From positions 310,001-374,000 of the forward strand of contig NZ_JAEMUD010000003.1 of the NCBI RefSeq assembly GCF_018342475.1: a stretch of 64,000 nucleotides of DNA, read 5' to 3'. Each line of letters begins with the position of its first letter. Positions within the stretch are counted from its first letter, which is position 1. Position numbers and translations under genes: made by a program. The notes below the pieces were generated by a model that worked only from the letters and a program-made list of their open reading frames with translations, made no database searches and was not told the DNA's origin. Positions 44,653-54,264 of the stretch are shown one piece after another. The DNA is from Parachlamydia sp. AcF125. Lineage in GTDB: Bacteria; Chlamydiota; Chlamydiia; Chlamydiales; Parachlamydiaceae.

Positions 44653-45489
44653 ATGCCGGGGCTTATAGCGTTAGATATTGACGGGACACTTACCGATTCT
44701 GGAGAAGTCATCTCTCCAGAAGTCAGCGCTTATCTCTCTGCACTAGTTTCAGATGGCTGGGGCCTCGTTTTTATTACAGGTAGGACCTTCTCTGACGGGT
44801 TCAAAATTCTGAAACCCTTGCCTTTTCCTTATTATTTTGCAGTGCAAAACGGAGCGATCACGCTCAAAATGCCTCAGCAAGAAATTGTGTCAAAACACAC
44901 GCTTGGTAAAGAAATCTTTCCTGCCATGGAAAAAATATGCCAAGACGAGCCAACCGATTTTGTCCTCTTTACAGGTTTTGAATATCAAGATTATTGCTAT
45001 TATAGGCCACAACACTTTTCAAATGAATTGCTTGATTATTTGAACGCGCGCGCGCTGGCTTTCAATTCAGTATGGCATGGGGTAGAATCTTTCGAAAACC
45101 TTGCCATAACAAACTTTCCTTCCTTAAAGTGTTTCGGAAAAATTGAGTCTACTTCTAGAATTTCCCAGCGGATCGAAAAGGAAATTGGGCTGCACGCTCC
45201 TTTGATTAAAGACCCTTTTCAGATGGGCTATTATGTCGTGCAAGCCACAAATGCCTCGGTAAACAAAGGATCTGCTCTAAAAGATCTAAAACAAAAACTT
45301 CAAATTCCCACGCCGATTATTGCGGCGGGAGATGATAACAACGACCTCAGCATGCTTGAAGAAGCCGATATTCGTGTCATCATGGCCACAGCGCCTGACC
45401 ACCTACTCCGCACTGCCACTGTCATCGCTCCTCCTGCTCGAGAAAAGGGAATTATTCAAGGAATTCAGAAAGCTTTAAACTTACTTTAA
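44653..45489 (+). CDS. HAD-superfamily phosphatase (Cof type, subclass IIB)
   Basis: A 278-residue HAD hydrolase, most likely a small-molecule phosphatase. Motif I is IALDIDGTLTDSG with the nucleophile Asp. Motif II lies in LVFITGRTFSDG (Thr), motif III uses a Lys before the C-terminal part, and motif IV is AAGDDNNDLSML. The region between motifs II and III holds a C2-type cap. The start has GAGGAG spaced well upstream of the ATG. It follows mutS and precedes a folate-related fusion gene, which is suggestive of dephosphorylation in pterin metabolism, but sugar-phosphate substrates are equally likely for this family. Confidence 0.9.
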   Translation: MPGLIALDIDGTLTDSGEVISPEVSAYLSALVSDGWGLVFITGRTFSDGFKILKPLPFPYYFAVQNGAITLKMPQQEIVSKHTLGKEIFPAMEKICQDEPTDFVLFTGFEYQDYCYYRPQHFSNELLDYLNARALAFNSVWHGVESFENLAITNFPSLKCFGKIESTSRISQRIEKEIGLHAPLIKDPFQMGYYVVQATNASVNKGSALKDLKQKLQIPTPIIAAGDDNNDLSMLEEADIRVIMATAPDHLLRTATVIAPPAREKGIIQGIQKALNLL

Positions 45490-45511
45490 CTTTAAACAAG
45501 AGGGCCTCATC

Positions 45512-46309
45512 ATGCTTGATACATGGACATACCCTATCACAACTGTCGGAGGACTTATCGTTGCTGCCGATGGAGACGTTTTATTAGTTTATTCTTCAAA
45601 ATGGAGCCATTGCTATACCACCCCAGGGGGAAAAGTTGAGCTAGGCGAATCTAGAGAAGCAGCCTTTGTGCGAGAAATCAAAGAGGAAACAGGTCTCGAA
45701 GTTACGAATATACGCTTCATTTCAACCCAAGAATCGATCTATTCTCCTGAATTTAAAGAGAAAAAGCATTTTATTATGAACGATTTCATCGCGGATTTAG
45801 CCCCTGGCTATTCAAAAGAAGATGTCGTGTTAAATGAGGAAGCAGAAAGTTACGTGTGGGTTTCGGTAGAAGAAGCCAAAAAACTTCCACTCAATCGAGA
45901 AACACGCTATTTGCTTAATCAGTACGCACACTCCTTACAGAAGTCTCAGTATGGTTTAATTGGATTTGAAAACCATCAAATTCCTTGCATCATTGGTATC
46001 CTTCCGCATGAACGTACTCACACCCAAACTATCTTTGTGGATCTCAAAGTGGAAGCTGATTTTAGAAAATGTGCCCTCTCTGATGACATCGTAGACACGG
46101 TAGATTATGTCGCTTTAGCAAACGTTTGCTCAGAGTTTGCACAAAAAAGAGGTTACATGCTCATTGAAAAATACGCTTACGATGTGCTTCAAAAGCTTTT
46201 GCATGACTACCCGATTAATTGGGCGTGGATCAAAGTGAAAAAACCTGAAGCTTTAAGTTCGGCGGAATTTACCACTGTCGAACTCAAGTTATGCAAAAAA
46301 GAGCAATAA
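45512..46309 (+). CDS. folB: NUDIX hydrolase fused to dihydroneopterin aldolase (FolB)
   Basis: A 265-residue two-domain protein. Residues 1-150 are a NUDIX hydrolase; its box is complete (GGKVELGESREAAFVREIKE then ETGLEV). Residues 155-262 are FolB: YGLIGFENHQIPCIIGILPH, then ERTHTQTIFVDLKVEADF, DTVDYVALANVC and a C-terminal WAWIKVKKPEAL with the catalytic Lys. FolB cleaves dihydroneopterin to the pterin used for folate. The NUDIX part could remove pyrophosphate from dihydroneopterin triphosphate, the step just before FolB and often unassigned. One chain could then carry out two adjacent steps. An SDR gene follows after four bases. The fusion is seen directly; the joint pathway role is an inference. 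Confidence 0.9.
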   Translation: MLDTWTYPITTVGGLIVAADGDVLLVYSSKWSHCYTTPGGKVELGESREAAFVREIKEETGLEVTNIRFISTQESIYSPEFKEKKHFIMNDFIADLAPGYSKEDVVLNEEAESYVWVSVEEAKKLPLNRETRYLLNQYAHSLQKSQYGLIGFENHQIPCIIGILPHERTHTQTIFVDLKVEADFRKCALSDDIVDTVDYVALANVCSEFAQKRGYMLIEKYAYDVLQKLLHDYPINWAWIKVKKPEALSSAEFTTVELKLCKKEQ

Positions 46310-46313
46310 AGCG

Positions 46314-47024
46314 ATGAGTTGGATCCTTGTTACTGGGGCAGCCAAAGGGCTTGGCGCTGAAATTTGCCATCAGTTGGCAAAAGAGGGACACTCTGTTGTG
46401 ATCCACTACAGGACAAGTAGGGATGGGGCTCTTCAAACAGCGGAACGTTGCAAACAATTAGGCGGCAAAGCTGAAGTAATCCAAGGGGATTTTTCATCCG
46501 ATCAATCTTTACGAGAATTTATCCACAATTATCAACAACGCTTTCCTCATACCGAGGGTTTGGTCAATAATGTCGGCAATTACTTGGTTAAACCCGCCTT
46601 AAGCACCTCTTTGCAAGAATGGAACGATCTATTTCAAACAAATTTGACAGCTCCGTTTTTCCTTATCCATGAACTAATCCCGAGCCTTAAAAAACATCAG
46701 GGATCGATTGTGAATATAGGAAGTGCTGGAACACACGCATTTTTAAGCAATAGTTACTCTTCTATTTATCATTTAACTAAAACATCTTTGTGGATGCTCA
46801 CGAAAAATTTAGCTAAAGAGTTAGCTTCCGATTTAGTCCGCGTCAATATGGTTTCTCCAGGGCAATTAGAAAATTCTGTCGACCCTTTACATTATTCAAG
46901 GCTCCCTATGAAGCGCTACGGCACTCTGGCTGAAGTGGCTGCAGTTGTCACCTTTTTAATGCACAAACAAAATTCTTATATTACAGGCCAAAATATTGAA
47001 GTCACCGGGGGTTTGCATGTTTAA
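46314..47024 (+). CDS. Short-chain dehydrogenase/reductase, possibly FolM-like
   Basis: A 236-residue classical SDR. The cofactor motif is LVTGAAKGLGAEICHQLA, the structural motif is VNNVGNYLV, and the catalytic residues are the Ser in NIGSAGTHA and Tyr/Lys in IYHLTKTSLWML. The Rossmann loop (HYRTSRDGAL) fits NADPH use. FabG and FolM (dihydromonapterin/dihydrofolate reductase) are both in this family. Because the gene follows a NUDIX-FolB fusion by four bases, a pterin or folate reductase is the best guess. It overlaps the next gene by eight bases, so all three are probably translated from one message. Confidence 0.8.
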   Translation: MSWILVTGAAKGLGAEICHQLAKEGHSVVIHYRTSRDGALQTAERCKQLGGKAEVIQGDFSSDQSLREFIHNYQQRFPHTEGLVNNVGNYLVKPALSTSLQEWNDLFQTNLTAPFFLIHELIPSLKKHQGSIVNIGSAGTHAFLSNSYSSIYHLTKTSLWMLTKNLAKELASDLVRVNMVSPGQLENSVDPLHYSRLPMKRYGTLAEVAAVVTFLMHKQNSYITGQNIEVTGGLHV

Positions 47025-48498
47025 GCAGTTTCAAACGCACGAAGAATCTCTGCGTTATTTAAATGAGCAAGCAGTTGCCAAAGGAAAAGCGCTTCAAAGT
47101 CCTCAAACCGGGTTTGTGCACTATTTTTATCACGCCCAAGAGACTGCCCACCACACAATTCCCTTAGTGGAAAATGGGTATTTCATCTTAGCTCTCATGC
47201 GGACTAAAACAATTGAGCAGATCAAAGAAGCCAAAGAACTGCTTGATAAAATTTTGCTTTTTCAAAATCAATCGGGCAATTTCCCCATTTATTTACATGA
47301 ATATCCGAGCTGTAAAGATCGTTTTTTAGGGGCTCATTTGCTTCCGATCTTTTATTGGATTTTGAAAGACTTTCACATCATTTTAGGGCAAGAGCTTAAA
47401 GATCGGCTGATTAAAGCCACCACCTCTTTAGCGCTGTATGCTTTAGCCGCTCACGAGGAAAAACCTGGCCCTTATCATTTATCTCTAAAATGTGCCGCGG
47501 CGTGGATCGCCTTGGGTGAATGGCTAGAGCTCCCCCGCCTACAAACTGCAGGACACCAACTTTTAGAAACATTCAGGATGAAAGGGATTACAGTTGCCTG
47601 GGGTGATCCTCACTGTCTGGGAGAGATTTTAGCAAGCCTTCAAATGATTTATTCAGAAATTGCCGTTTCCCCTTGGGATTTTTTCTGGCATTATCTCTCT
47701 GATACTTGGCATTCCCCTACAGGCTGCTATACAGGCCCGGCCAGAAAAGTCTTCCAGGCCGGCTTTCAACCTCAAGGAAGTTTATACGATCTTTATTTAG
47801 GGTATTTTGAAAAAACTTTTCCTCACAGACAAACAGATGGGTATCCATACGAACTCTTAGCCTCGCTCATCCAACCGTCTAAAGATCCTTTCATTCCTAC
47901 CTCCCCTTTAGCAAAAAAGGGGCAGGCTCTTCAAGAACAGTGGACCCTGGTTAAAGAAGAAGTGTATACTTATTGCTTTCTCGAAAACGATAAGGCTTTA
48001 GATCCATCTCAATATAAAGGCTATCATCTCTTTCGCTTGCTATGGGGAACCCCTTCTGAGGTGCATAGCTTTGTTTATCAAAAAAGCAAATCCCTTACCG
48101 AGATTAGATGCACAGCGCAAAAAGAGCACGTGGAACTCGATCTCCTTTTGGAAGGGCCCGCTCCACAAGAAAATGGAGAGCTTGAAGGGGAAGTTAACTT
48201 TTTTGTAGACTTGCATGAAGGCTGTCGAATTTTTGTCGACAATATTCCTGCCACAACTTTTCAACTTAACGATACCTTGCAGCTCAAAAGCCCCCTTCTC
48301 TCTTTTTCTATTCAATTTCAATTAACAGAGGGAGAAGCCGTTTTTTTTGGGCACATTCTAAGAGGAAATCGCCCCGCCCAAATTTTAAATAAAGGGGAAC
48401 AACGGTATGAAGCTTATGATTGGCAAATAGCCATCCGCACTATTAAAAGGTCAGAAAAATGTCGCCTAAAAGTATTAATCGACATCGTGAAAAAATAG
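47017..48498 (+). CDS. Unrecognised 493-residue protein
   Basis: I do not recognise a family. The ATG at 47017 overlaps the preceding reductase gene by eight bases. The first 330 residues look like a helical bundle, perhaps an alpha/alpha toroid, with paired helices such as GYFILALMRTKTIEQIKEAK and LKDRLIKATTSLALYALAAH. A His/Gly-rich SDTWHSPTGCYTGPARKVF segment lies near residue 240. The last 160 residues form beta strands (VELDLLLEGPAPQENGELEG). A toroid followed by a beta-sandwich is the layout of many polysaccharide lyases, but no lyase motif is proven. It is 4 bases from the next gene. Cytoplasmic location is likely; there is no signal peptide. Confidence 0.7.
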   Translation: MFKQFQTHEESLRYLNEQAVAKGKALQSPQTGFVHYFYHAQETAHHTIPLVENGYFILALMRTKTIEQIKEAKELLDKILLFQNQSGNFPIYLHEYPSCKDRFLGAHLLPIFYWILKDFHIILGQELKDRLIKATTSLALYALAAHEEKPGPYHLSLKCAAAWIALGEWLELPRLQTAGHQLLETFRMKGITVAWGDPHCLGEILASLQMIYSEIAVSPWDFFWHYLSDTWHSPTGCYTGPARKVFQAGFQPQGSLYDLYLGYFEKTFPHRQTDGYPYELLASLIQPSKDPFIPTSPLAKKGQALQEQWTLVKEEVYTYCFLENDKALDPSQYKGYHLFRLLWGTPSEVHSFVYQKSKSLTEIRCTAQKEHVELDLLLEGPAPQENGELEGEVNFFVDLHEGCRIFVDNIPATTFQLNDTLQLKSPLLSFSIQFQLTEGEAVFFGHILRGNRPAQILNKGEQRYEAYDWQIAIRTIKRSEKCRLKVLIDIVKK

Positions 48499-48502
48499 CT
48501 GT

Positions 48503-49393
48503 ATGTCGAAATATCCTCTGCTTATTTTACAAGTTTTTGCGATAGTGGCAACCTCTTGTTGCAAACCTTGCTCCGTGGAATATGGCCATTTTTATAACCA
48601 TCTAAATACCTTTTCAAAACCTGAAACTGTCTTTAAGGAGTCCCCTTATTTTCTCGTTGTCCTAGTGAATGCCCGCCATTTAGATTACACTAACAATCGA
48701 TCTTTTTTGCGCACCTTAGCCAAGCATCCGAGCGATGGCAGCAAGAATAGCGATGTTGGCCATGCCTGGATTTGTTTGAGAGGAATACTCGATGGACAAT
48801 ATGTGGAGATTGAAGGGGGCCACTCGGGTGAAACCGGAGTGATCCAAGCCAGATATTTTGATGGGATTATGGATCTGGTAGAAAAGGGCTCCCCAAATCC
48901 TATTTGCTATTTATGGGAAACGCAAAAAGATGGCTTTTTTCAAAATGGTTCAGGAGGACATCGCCCCACTTTTGCCGCCAAAATCGATCTGACAGAAGAC
49001 CAATTCCATCATATTTTAGCTTTTATCCATACCTACCCTTACCAGGAATACTCGATCACAAAAAATCAGTGCTCTTCTTTTGTAGCCCAAGTCGCAGCGT
49101 TAGCAGATTGGGAAATTGCCTGTGAAGTCACGCTGGCAATCGATTCTAAAATTCAGATTGGTCAAGACCAACTAACGCTGTGGAGCGATCTCCACTATGC
49201 CACTCTGACTATTTCCAGCCCAGATGTAGTAGAGAAAAGCTTGATGGAAGCAGTCTCTACAAAGCGAGCTCAAGACGCCCGAAAATGGTATTTACATACT
49301 CATCCTCAAAGCTCTCGAGCTGCTTTTTTTCAGCTCATTGAAAACATTCAATTGGCCCCTCAAAGGATTCAACGCTTACTTTTATTTCGTTAA
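48503..49393 (+). CDS. Putative lipoprotein with a papain-like (NlpC/P60-type) domain
   Basis: A 296-residue protein. The N-terminus ([20 protein letters not shown]) is a lipoprotein-like signal ending in a possible lipobox Cys. The body carries [20 protein letters not shown] with a His, and later [20 protein letters not shown] with a Cys. A His before a Cys is the order of permuted papain-like enzymes such as the YiiX/DUF830 group. That suggests a cysteine amidase or peptidase at the envelope, but the active-site pairing is my reading only. It is the last gene of the folate-linked run and ends convergently, overlapping the fabI stop by four bases. Confidence 0.65.
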   Translation: MSKYPLLILQVFAIVATSCCKPCSVEYGHFYNHLNTFSKPETVFKESPYFLVVLVNARHLDYTNNRSFLRTLAKHPSDGSKNSDVGHAWICLRGILDGQYVEIEGGHSGETGVIQARYFDGIMDLVEKGSPNPICYLWETQKDGFFQNGSGGHRPTFAAKIDLTEDQFHHILAFIHTYPYQEYSITKNQCSSFVAQVAALADWEIACEVTLAIDSKIQIGQDQLTLWSDLHYATLTISSPDVVEKSLMEAVSTKRAQDARKWYLHTHPQSSRAAFFQLIENIQLAPQRIQRLLLFR

Positions 49394-50307
49394 ACGGCAC
49401 TTTCGGTTTTTTGGTTAAATGCTGCGCTATCAATTGCCATTCCCATCGCATGCATTCCATTATCCACATGGATTGTCTCACCCGTAATGGCGGAAGCTAA
49501 AGGAGATAAAAGAAAAGCGGCCACATTGCCTACTTCGATAGGGGTTAAATCTTTTTGCAAGGGAGCATTCGCTTGTGCATAATCAATCATTTTATCTATA
49601 AATCCAATGGCTCTTGCAGCCCGACTACGCAGAGGGCCTGCAGAGATGGCGTTTACGCGAATATTCCATTTACGTCCGGCTTCCCATGCTAACGTGCGCG
49701 TGTCACTTTCCAGAGCAGCTTTGGCAGAACTCATCCCTCCCCCATACCCTGGAATAGCTTTTTCAGAAGCAATATAGGTAAGAGAAATGGTACTTCCTCC
49801 AGCATTCATGATAGGCCCTAAATGCGCTAAAAGACTGATAAAGGAGTAAGTTGAAGCACTCAAAGAAGCAAGATACCCCTGCCTAGAAGTTTCCAAAAGA
49901 GGCTTTTGAACTTCTGGTGCATTTGCAAGGGAATGTACAAAATAATCGATCTTTCCAAAATCTTGACCGATCTGCAAAGCAACATCCTGAATGGTATAGG
50001 CATCACAAGATTTATAACGCTTATTTTCCCTGGTTTCTTCAGGAACCTCTTCCATTTTGTCAAACGATGCATCTAAAGGGTAAATTTTAGCAAATTGCAT
50101 CATATTCCCATCTGATAAAAGGCGCGATTGATCGTATTTGCCGCTTTCTAAGCTTGTTTGAAAAATTTTCATCACAGGCGCCCACGTGCCTACCAGAATC
50201 TCGGCCCCCGCTTCCGCTAATGATTTTGCAATGGACCACCCAAAGCCTTGATCATCGCCAATTCCTGCTATAAAAGCTTTCTTTCCTTTAAGGTCTATTT
50301 TAAGCAT
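49390..50307 (-). CDS. fabI: Enoyl-[acyl-carrier-protein] reductase (FabI)
   Basis: A 305-residue FabI that reduces trans-2-enoyl-ACP with NADH in type II fatty-acid synthesis. The N-terminus [20 protein letters not shown] contains the FabI-type cofactor motif. The long insert seen in plant and chlamydial FabI is present (residues about 45-105). Active-site residues lie in [20 protein letters not shown] (Tyr-x6-Lys region) and the C-terminus has [17 protein letters not shown]. The start at 50307 is chosen because GGAG lies upstream and it matches the family; a longer frame runs to 50388. It is 77 bases downstream of the permease-lipoprotein gene, same strand. Confidence 0.95.
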   Translation of the reverse strand: MLKIDLKGKKAFIAGIGDDQGFGWSIAKSLAEAGAEILVGTWAPVMKIFQTSLESGKYDQSRLLSDGNMMQFAKIYPLDASFDKMEEVPEETRENKRYKSCDAYTIQDVALQIGQDFGKIDYFVHSLANAPEVQKPLLETSRQGYLASLSASTYSFISLLAHLGPIMNAGGSTISLTYIASEKAIPGYGGGMSSAKAALESDTRTLAWEAGRKWNIRVNAISAGPLRSRAARAIGFIDKMIDYAQANAPLQKDLTPIEVGNVAAFLLSPLASAITGETIHVDNGMHAMGMAIDSAAFNQKTESAV

Positions 50308-50384
50308 ACATTCTCCTGCAAGTTTGATAGAGATAAATCCAAAAAAGCGATGATAGCAAATGGGGGGATTTAATCCTCCCACAA

Positions 50385-52043
50385 TCAACGTTGCAAAATA
50401 TTATGCTCGAGTAGCCAGTCTCTATAATTATTCACTTCTGTTTGATCAATCTTTTGAGATTGGGCCAAAATGGGGTAAGTCAGCTTCCAAGCCTCTCTTT
50501 CCCACTCCCTCGCCTTGTCTCCTTTATCGGGGTTGGCTTTAAGATAGATGTCAAAAGCTTCATCGGGGTTCTTCTGACAATACACTATCGTTTCTTGCAT
50601 GGCAGCTTGCAGCTTTTCCACAAACTCAGGAGAAGCTTGCAAAGAGCCTTCTTTGGCAATCAGAATGAGCTCTTGATAAGGAGGAATTCCCAAATCGTTC
50701 ATTGTAAAGAAGTCCGTTTCAATTCCTAGCGAACGTAAATGGGGCACCTCAATATTCCAATAAGCATCATACACAGCATCCACTCGCTTTGCTGCAAGTG
50801 CGCTTACTAGATCAAAGCTCACATTATGCATGGCTTGAGGCGCGATATGACGTTGCTTTAATAGGACTTGCAAAGATTTAAAATTCATCCCATTCATGCT
50901 AAATCCAATCACCTTGCCATTCAAATCTTCTAAGGCATGAATCCCTCCCTCTTTGTGATACAGCAAGGAATTGAGTGGCTCTTGGATGAGAACCCCTACC
51001 ATTGATAACTTAGCTCCTTTTTGCATGGCTTGAAGCGCTTCGGTCGTATAGTAGACAGCTAGGTCAGCTTGCCCAGACATTAAATACCCTACAGCGTCAC
51101 TTGGATCGTGCAACTTCAAAATCTGCAGATCTATCCCCTTTTTTTTGAAAAATCCCTTATCAATTCCCACATAAAGAGCCACATGATTAGGATTGGGGAC
51201 CCAATCCAATAGAAGCTTTGTCTCCTTTTCTTTCGGTGAAGGTTGACATCCAAAGACTATGGTAATCAAAGCGGCCGCAGCTACACCATTCACTGATAAT
51301 CGCCAAGTTTTTCGATTTTTCACCGCTTTTTCTACGGCTGTCATTCCTAAGTAAAGAGCTAAGCTAATAAAAGTTAGGCAAAATAAGGCTCCAAAGGTGA
51401 TTTCTAAATCCGTTTCTCTTCTGCTTTGAAGCATCAAAATTCCTAAACCCTCCTGAGCGCCTGCCCATTCTCCCGCAATTGCCGCAATGCCTGCAATTGC
51501 CGCTGAGATCCGAAAACCGGCAAAAATATGGGGAAGAGAGGAGGGAAGCTGTAACTTAAAGAAAAACTGCCAAGGGGTTGCCTTTAAGGTTTTAAAATAA
51601 TCGGTTAAATGCTGGGGAGTGGATAAAAGCCCTTGATAAATATTCATGGTCAAGGGGAAAAAAATCATTAAAGCAGTGGGCAGTACAATCGCCGTGTAAG
51701 ACCAGCCAAACCACATTACCATTAAGGGTGCCAGGGCAAACATGGGAATGCATTGAATGATAATAAAAAGCGGCTGTAAAATCATGCGCATGGATTCCCA
51801 AAAGGCCATCATCCAAGCTAAAGGAAAAGCCACCAGCAAGGCTAAGAGAAAGCCCCCTCCCATTTCTTTTAAGGTGATGCCTGTATGAAACAGTAAACGA
51901 TCCGATTTTTGCCAGGTACAAAGAAGAATGCGAGATGGGGGAGGAAGGACAAAAAGAAGTTCAGAAAAAAAACGGCTGCAAAATTCCCACGATCCGATTA
52001 GAAAACAAAATGCAATGAATGGAACCCATGTTTTTTTAGCCAT
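50385..52043 (-). CDS. ABC permease fused to a ThiY/NMT1-type binding lipoprotein
   Basis: A 552-residue chain joining two parts normally encoded apart. Residues 1-250 are a permease of the SsuC/ThiX type with about six hydrophobic segments and the ATPase-docking EAA region ([18 protein letters not shown]). After a seventh hydrophobic stretch comes [20 protein letters not shown], a perfect lipobox-like sequence in the middle of the protein. Residues 275-552 are a substrate-binding domain of the NMT1/ThiY type: [20 protein letters not shown], then [17 protein letters not shown]. ThiY binds HMP thiamine precursors. The lipobox could still be cleaved, releasing an anchored receptor. No ATPase gene or TPP riboswitch is next to it. 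GAGAGGA precedes the ATG. Confidence 0.88.
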   Translation of the reverse strand: MAKKTWVPFIAFCFLIGSWEFCSRFFSELLFVLPPPSRILLCTWQKSDRLLFHTGITLKEMGGGFLLALLVAFPLAWMMAFWESMRMILQPLFIIIQCIPMFALAPLMVMWFGWSYTAIVLPTALMIFFPLTMNIYQGLLSTPQHLTDYFKTLKATPWQFFFKLQLPSSLPHIFAGFRISAAIAGIAAIAGEWAGAQEGLGILMLQSRRETDLEITFGALFCLTFISLALYLGMTAVEKAVKNRKTWRLSVNGVAAAALITIVFGCQPSPKEKETKLLLDWVPNPNHVALYVGIDKGFFKKKGIDLQILKLHDPSDAVGYLMSGQADLAVYYTTEALQAMQKGAKLSMVGVLIQEPLNSLLYHKEGGIHALEDLNGKVIGFSMNGMNFKSLQVLLKQRHIAPQAMHNVSFDLVSALAAKRVDAVYDAYWNIEVPHLRSLGIETDFFTMNDLGIPPYQELILIAKEGSLQASPEFVEKLQAAMQETIVYCQKNPDEAFDIYLKANPDKGDKAREWEREAWKLTYPILAQSQKIDQTEVNNYRDWLLEHNILQR

Positions 52044-52736
52044 AAGTTATCCTCTCAAATAAACTACTTATGTAAAAGAAAGATTTATTTTTGCGTCGCA
52101 TTATTGCCGATTAAATCATTTTTTGCAATAAATGAATACGTTTTTTCTATTTTATTTTACAAAACGTTCCTCTTTATAGCCGCTTAAGATTAAGGTTTTT
52201 ATTCTTAGCCGTCAGCCTTTTCAACTTAGCTAGCAGGCTATTTTCTGCGAAAAAGTTTTGGTATTGGTATCTAAAATATCGAGCTCTCCATAAGCAACGC
52301 TCAAAACCGCTTCCTATGTAATTTTAAATGAACGAAATCCAAAATTTGATGGCTTATCTATCGAAATAGTCTTATTTAGTGCTAAAGGCTTGTATAGGAA
52401 GACAAAATTAGCATTGTAAACCCATGCTTGCCACTAAGCCGCCACTTTCAGGTAATTTTGGCCAATCCTTGTTTCAACCATGACTATAACTTATTGTTTA
52501 TCCTACAACAAGACAGCCCCGGGGGAAAGAAGTAGACAGTGGGCACAACGAGAGGCTGAAATCTATTGGGAAATTACCTGAAAGCTTAAAAAATCTCATT
52601 TTATCTAGCAAAAATTTTGGTATGTGGCATTAATTATTGCCTGGCTATTACCATCTTGACGTCAGTTCAATTTTTTAGCTAATTTGCTACCAGAAACTAA
52701 AGAGTATTTTTTTCCAAACGCAAAGAAGGTTTCTTA
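52044..52736. other. Gene-poor region before the IS5 element
   Basis: Nearly 700 bases without a supportable gene on either strand. It contains A+T-rich tracts, the probable promoter of the permease-lipoprotein gene at its left end, and unrecognisable sequence that is probably decayed coding DNA. Confidence 0.4.
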
Positions 52737-53700
52737 GAGCGAGTTTTCAAGCATAATTTTCAGAATAAGTGTTTATTTATAAGCAACTTAATCAGTATAA
52801 AGATTGCTTGGATTAGCAGGAGAGGAGTACACTATGAATAATCAACATTAAGGAGGTTGCTATGCGGGCTTCATATAGGACTGACTTATCGGATGCGGAG
52901 TGGAATCTGATCAAACATTTGGTAGAAAAGCCAAGAGTAGGATTCCAAGAAAATACTCTCGAAAAGAAATACTCAATGCGATTTTTTATATTACACGGAC
53001 TGGATGCCAGTGGAGAAATTTACCTCACGATTTTCCTCCTTGGCAGACTGTATACAGCAACTTTCGGAATTGAGAAACGACAGGCGTCTTTGAGCAAATT
53101 AATACAGCCCTCCGTGAGCAATTGCGGATAAAAATAGGAAGAGACAAAGAGGCGACTGGAACCCTCATAGATAGTCAAGCAGCCAAAACTACCGAAAAAG
53201 GGGCCTTGCCGCGGTTACTGTGCGACCAAAAAGGTATTTGGGAGGAAAAGAGATATTCTAGTTGATACGGAAGGCTTACTCTTACAAGCAAAAGTTACTG
53301 CTGGATATACAAGCGACAAGCAAGGTTTAATAGAAATTTTGCAAGAAAAGAAATATCCCTCCGTACGTAAAATATGGGGAGACTCTGGCTATTCAGGAAG
53401 TGATCTGAAGACTATAGCTAGTCAGCATGGAGCTCAAGTCAGAGGTTATTAAAAGGCCTCCGGGAAGAATTCGCATCTATAATGAGCAATGGAGGGCTGA
53501 ATACCTTCCTATAGAAAGGGAGTTTACAATCCTTCCTCGAAGATGGGTGGTCGAAAGAACCTTTGCGTGGATGGGGAGAAACAGGCGACTTAGCCGTGAT
53601 TATGAGTATTTGCCGTGCCTTAGTGAGTCCTATCTATACATCTGCATGAGTCGATTAATGCTCTCTCGATGGAGTAAAAATTATGCTTGAAAACTCGCTC
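52737..53700 (+). mobile_element. IS5-family insertion sequence with intact ends
   Basis: A 964-bp element bounded by 24-bp perfect inverted repeats: GAGCGAGTTTTCAAGCATAA... at the left (52737-52760) and its complement at the right (53677-53700). A TTA flanks both ends (52734-52736 and 53701-53703) and is a likely 3-bp target duplication. A transposase pseudogene fills the inside. Ends, size and duplication are those of IS5 relatives (IS427-like). Confidence 0.9.
52862..53690 (+). pseudogene. IS5-family transposase, frameshifted
   Basis: The first piece (52862-53131) begins [20 protein letters not shown], the IS5/DUF4096 N-terminus, preceded by AAGGAGG. The frame is then lost. Middle pieces appear in other frames (for example AATGTLIDSQA-like text near 53150 with the first catalytic Asp). 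The last piece (53427-53690) has the Glu-motif region [36 protein letters not shown]. Several indels make it inactive, although the element's ends could still be used by a related transposase. Confidence 0.85.
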
Positions 53701-53703
53701 TTA

Positions 53704-54264
53704 GTATAAGAAAAGTATAAGCAATAAAACTTGTTAATAAATTGACAACACAATTACTTGGGCCCCTATGGGCTGGAGTGCTCAATCTGAGGGGTATTCT
53801 TAAGCTGACCTATAATTGTTTTTTAATAATCTCTCTTTTTTTCTCAGCCAAAGGTTATCTATATAAGGCATGGGCTTACTATTTGATTTTACTAGGACAT
53901 GAGGAAAGCCCCATGTTAAGTAGTTACGTACGTTGTAACAGTCGAAGAAAGTTTTAATTTTTTTTAAGTAGTCATATGAAATAAAGTCTCTAAAGTCATG
54001 GCCTAGCTGAGGCATAACCTAGATCCTCTTTTAGGGGCTTTATTTCCTTCAGCTAGCCATTTTGGCTTGCATAATCCCTAGAAATTTTTCCAAAAGCCAT
54101 CTACGCAGCAGTGCTGCTCCGCTAAGCTAACCATCTTGCTTCCCCTTTGGTTTAGTCTGTTATCATAACAAACATTCGCCAATAGGGAAGCTTTTTCTTG
54201 TGCTTTTTCTTCTTGAAATAAGCTTATTTTAAAATCAAACTGTCATTCTCTTAATTCTTGATTC
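53704..54264. other. Spacer between the IS5 element and the SET gene
   Basis: No supportable gene. Short frames here lack ribosome-binding sites. The sequence downstream of the SET gene stop has no obvious terminator. Confidence 0.35.

Noticed and set aside
52044-52200. TPP riboswitch before the permease-lipoprotein gene
   Set aside because: The THI-box core (CTGAGA and the ACCTGATCTGG-like segment) is not present in the leader.
53742-53957. 71-codon frame after the IS5 element
   Set aside because: Hydrophobic but without a start signal or relatives that I know; typical of A+T-rich non-coding sequence.
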